Positions 25,369 through 27,151 of a stretch of DNA of 27,151 nt are shown here, piece by piece. Every line of letters starts with the position of its first letter. Within the stretch, counting starts at the first letter, position 1. Made by a program: the position numbers and the translations under genes. Below the pieces are notes generated by a model. The model made no database searches, was not told the DNA's origin, and saw only the letters and a program-made list of their open reading frames with translations. This stretch comes from CAYXEN01 sp964464035 (GTDB lineage: Bacteria > Krumholzibacteriota > Krumholzibacteriia > WVZY01). The stretch spans positions 1 through 27,151 of the forward strand of contig CAYXEN010000034.1 of assembly GCA_964464035.1 (NCBI GenBank). Direction: 5' to 3'.

Positions 25369-26403
25369 ATGAAGTATAACACAATGATCGCTGTCGATCT
25401 CGCCAAGTCTATCTTTGAAATCGCCGTCTCCAATGCTGCCGGACAACTTGATAAATATCGTCGGCTTTCGCGGGCACGCTTCGAGCGATTCTTCGCCCAG
25501 AGTCGGCCGGCAACCGTCATTCTCGAGGCATGTAGTTCAGCTCATCACTGGGCACGAGTGCTCCAGAACCTTGGTCATTCCGTCATCCTTCTCCCGCCTC
25601 ATGCTGTTCGCCCGTATGTAGTAGGGAACAAGACCGATCGGGCTGATGCAAAGGGCCTGCTCGAAGCGTTTCGCAACAAAGATATCATGCCGGTTCCCGT
25701 TAAATCTCCCGATCAGCATGTGCTCGCTGCGCTTCATCGACTTCGTTCTGCATACCTCTCAAGCCGCACGGCGCGCATCAACACCATTCGCGGCATTCTC
25801 CGTGAGCTTGGTATCACTATCCCCACAGGGGCAACTCGTGTTGTTCCAGCAGTGAGGGTGCTCATCCAGGAGCTCGACCCTGGCATTCCAAAGGCCTTGC
25901 ATCCCGCCCTTGCCGGTGCGGCAGACGAAATCCTCGAGCTCGAAACACGCATCCGCCACATCGAACATCAACTCGAAGCCCTGAGCAGAGACAATCTCGT
26001 TATCACGCAGCTTCGCTCCATCCCAGGCGTTGGGCTCTTGAGTGCTACCGCCCTCGTTGCTTTCGTTGGCAACGTAAATCGCTTTCCGACAGGACGCCAC
26101 TTTGCAAGTTTCCTTGGCCTCACCCCAAGAGAACACTCCAGTGGTTTCAAACGCCGCCTCGGTCGTATCTCCAAGCGAGGCGATGCTTATCTTCGTATGC
26201 TTCTCATTCATGGTGCCAGATCGGTTATTTGCCATGCCAAAAGGAGCAAATCTCACGATCGGCTCAGGGCCTGGGCTCTTAGAATTGAAAAAGAGCGTGG
26301 TCACAACAAAGCCGCCGTTGCTCTTGCCAACAAACTCGCCCGTATCACTTGGGCGGTCTGGAGAAATGGGGAAAACTTTATGCCTTTTGAAAGGGGGAAC
26401 TGA
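25369..26403 (+). CDS. IS110/IS1111-family DEDD transposase (recombinase)
   Basis: A 344-residue protein with the two IS110 domains. The N-terminal RuvC-like DEDD domain shows D10 (AVDLAK), E53 (LEACSSAHHWAR) and D90/D93 (NKTDRADAKGLLEA). The C-terminal Tnp_20 domain shows the helix-hairpin SIPGVGLLSATAL (217-229) and the conserved serine segment LTPREHSSGFKRRLGRISKRGD (S257/S258). The EACSSAHHWAR wording is typical of the IS1111 branch. AAGGAGG lies just upstream of the ATG at 25369. The gene looks intact and opposes the neighbouring cassette genes. These recombinases are directed by an RNA from the non-coding part of the element. Confidence 0.95.
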   Translation: MKYNTMIAVDLAKSIFEIAVSNAAGQLDKYRRLSRARFERFFAQSRPATVILEACSSAHHWARVLQNLGHSVILLPPHAVRPYVVGNKTDRADAKGLLEAFRNKDIMPVPVKSPDQHVLAALHRLRSAYLSSRTARINTIRGILRELGITIPTGATRVVPAVRVLIQELDPGIPKALHPALAGAADEILELETRIRHIEHQLEALSRDNLVITQLRSIPGVGLLSATALVAFVGNVNRFPTGRHFASFLGLTPREHSSGFKRRLGRISKRGDAYLRMLLIHGARSVICHAKRSKSHDRLRAWALRIEKERGHNKAAVALANKLARITWAVWRNGENFMPFERGN

Positions 26404-26468
26404 ATCACTAGCAAGCCCTTCAATGGATTGCAATGAGAATGTGCTTGATGGCGAACGGAGCAAGACCG

Positions 26469-26533
26469 ACGCAGGGTAAAGCCAATAACTAGGCTGGCCA
26501 TCAAGGCCGTTGTCAGCGGTTGGCTCCCTGCGT
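26469..26533 (+). ncRNA. candidate bridge/seek RNA of the IS110/IS1111 element
   Basis: Downstream of the transposase, ACGCAGGG (26469-26476) pairs perfectly with CCCTGCGT (26526-26533). After a 3-base bulge, AGCCAA (26480-26485) pairs with TTGGCT (26520-26525). A 10/11-base internal loop follows, capped by a GGCC-ATCAA-GGCC hairpin (26496-26508). This stem, open loop and capping hairpin is the architecture of the guide loop in IS110-type RNAs. Two loop segments, TAACTAG (26486-26492) and TCAGCGG (26513-26519), match the flanks of the element. The true RNA ends are unknown. Confidence 0.6.
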
Positions 26534-26592
26534 GCGAGTTCCATCATGGCCCGGAGGTCGATATGCTCTCCAAATACAGAGGCCGGAGATAC

Positions 26593-26621
26593 GGCTGCAG
26601 CCTGATCCACGTCATCAATGC
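26593..26621 (-). repeat. right subterminal inverted repeat of the IS110/IS1111-type element
   Basis: The reverse complement begins GCATTGATG and then TGGAT, the partner of 25262-25290. Between here and 26680 lie the proposed right end, the attC-like core and no gene. Confidence 0.6.
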
Positions 26622-26660
26622 TCAAAGAAATCTCTTGCATGAGGAGTCCAGATACGGCTA

Positions 26661-26667
26661 GTTAGGC
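26661..26667 (-). repeat. attC-like core after the zinc-ribbon gene
   Basis: Reads GCCTAAC on the minus strand (GTTAGGC on plus), a strict core match, 13 bases after the zinc-ribbon stop codon. The rest of the site is missing on the expected side, where the insertion sequence begins about 4 bases away. This suggests that the element split the site. Confidence 0.45.
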
Positions 26668-26680
26668 ACCGCATTCAGTC

Positions 26681-27073
26681 CTAATCATAATCCACCCCTG
26701 GCCCTCTGGATTCTAGGTCCAGCTCCGTCGTCCTGCATTTCGGGCATCGAGCCGGCGCGTCGAACCTAAAAGTACCCCCACAACGACACGGATCCAATGT
26801 CTGCTCAACCAGCTCATGGTATTCCGCTTGTGAGATCGGTTCACCTGAACATTCTTGCTGGATATCCTTGTCAATTTCTGCCGTTGCAACGCAGTACGGT
26901 CCGGGCAACCCTTTGATGTATCTAAGATGAATCTCACCGAGCGAGGCGAAATCCACATGCCGATCACGTCCACATTTGTCACATCTTAACAAGTGAAACG
27001 TGAAGCCACCGCCTTGGTCGACAGTGAAGTTGTGACCGCATTTACGACAAATTACCGAATACCTAGATCCCAT
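26681..27073 (-). CDS. hypothetical protein with two zinc-ribbon (CxxC) pairs at each end
   Basis: 130 residues. Cysteine pairs C9/C12 and C31/C34 form an N-terminal zinc ribbon, and C96/C98 and C110/C113 form a C-terminal one. A charged middle segment (about 60-90) contains C61 and C75. No enzymatic motif is visible and I do not recognise a named family; it may bind nucleic acid or act as a small adaptor. No clear ribosome site precedes the ATG at 27073. It is framed by GCCTAAC/GTTAGGC cores on both sides, like a gene cassette. Confidence 0.7.
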   Translation of the reverse strand: MGSRYSVICRKCGHNFTVDQGGGFTFHLLRCDKCGRDRHVDFASLGEIHLRYIKGLPGPYCVATAEIDKDIQQECSGEPISQAEYHELVEQTLDPCRCGGTFRFDAPARCPKCRTTELDLESRGPGVDYD

Positions 27074-27090
27074 CTAGTCACCAACCGTGT

Positions 27091-27151
27091 GCCTAACGAT
27101 CAAGCTCACCTGCCGCTATGGATCCCGCCCAGGCGGGAGGAATAGCGGTCA
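27091..27151 (-). repeat. attC-like site cut by the right edge
   Basis: Starts on the plus strand with GCCTAAC (27091-27097), followed by a strong hairpin (27113-27148). CCGCTAT pairs with ATAGCGG, and TCCCGCC pairs with GGCGGGA across a 2-base loop, with a symmetric GGA/GGA internal loop. The second core (GTTRRRY on plus) would lie beyond the window. Read on the minus strand it ends GATC-GTTAGGC, 18 bases before the zinc-ribbon ATG. Confidence 0.5.

Larger units (their letters stand above)
25235..26657 (+). mobile_element. IS110-family element, IS1111-like group (ends approximate)
   Basis: Contains one DEDD transposase gene with a non-coding tail of about 220-250 bases downstream, the layout of the IS1111 group. 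Subterminal inverted repeats lie at 25262-25290 and 26593-26621: a 9-base identity GCATTGATG, then TGGAT, then TGC. As in this family, no target duplication is obvious. The exact ends are uncertain. Using the guide-like matches, they are 25235 and 26657 with a GG at both junctions; using typical IS1111 distances from the repeats, they would be about 25255 and 26624. Confidence 0.65.

Noticed and set aside
25759..26640. Minus-strand open frame of 293 codons across the transposase and its tail
   Set aside because: Lies antisense to the intact transposase and runs through the structured RNA segment and inverted repeat; no domain seen.
25357..26650. 10-base direct repeat GAGGAGTCCA at 25357-25366 and 26641-26650 as a target duplication
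   Set aside because: The left copy is the transposase ribosome site inside the element, and IS110-type elements normally make no such duplication; probably chance.
23016..27151. CRISPR array or phage defence island
   Set aside because: No regularly spaced identical repeats, and no Cas or known defence genes; the CPBP and zinc-ribbon proteins alone do not support a defence system.

Overview
The window looks like a chromosomal piece of a GC-rich Gram-negative bacterium, most plausibly an uncultured lineage of the FCB superphylum (Krumholzibacteria/Eisenbacteria-like). The reasons are an FG-GAP propeller protein with a FlgD/sorting-like C-terminal domain, an M1 peptidase fused to what looks like an outer-membrane barrel, a PII-like protein beside tandem antiporters, and the F-ATPase gene order. 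This placement is an inference from gene style, not from a marker-gene tree.

Positions 1-7040 (minus strand) hold an F-type ATP synthase operon read right to left: atpZ, an atpI-like gene, atpB, atpE, atpF, atpH, atpA, atpG and atpD. atpD is cut by the left edge a few codons before its expected end. A near-consensus sigma70 promoter (TTGACT, 17 bp, TATATT) sits just upstream of atpZ.

Positions 7080-16791 hold envelope and housekeeping genes: a secreted seven-blade FG-GAP protein, a small three-helix membrane protein, a family-2 glycosyltransferase, an alkaline-phosphatase-superfamily hydrolase fused to TPRs, phosphoglycerate mutase (gpmI), a GT39-like membrane protein and a DegT-family sugar aminotransferase. 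Several suit surface-polysaccharide synthesis. Positions 16836-22916 hold the M1 peptidase/barrel fusion and, divergently, a PII-like regulator followed by two overlapping CPA2-type antiporter genes.

From about 23.0 kb to the right edge the character changes. Bases are visibly more AT-rich, and the non-transposase genes (methyltransferase, DUF2007 protein, CPBP protease, zinc-ribbon protein) all lie on the minus strand. Each stop codon is followed within about 15 bases by an AAC core and most genes are preceded by a GTTA core. This resembles an integron cassette array with divergent attC-like sites. It is interrupted by an IS110/IS1111-type element on the plus strand. That element has subterminal inverted repeats and, downstream of its transposase, a strongly structured segment that looks like a bridge/seek RNA; its internal loop carries two 7-nt segments matching the two flanks of the element. 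No integron integrase is in the window. No tRNA, rRNA or CRISPR array was seen.
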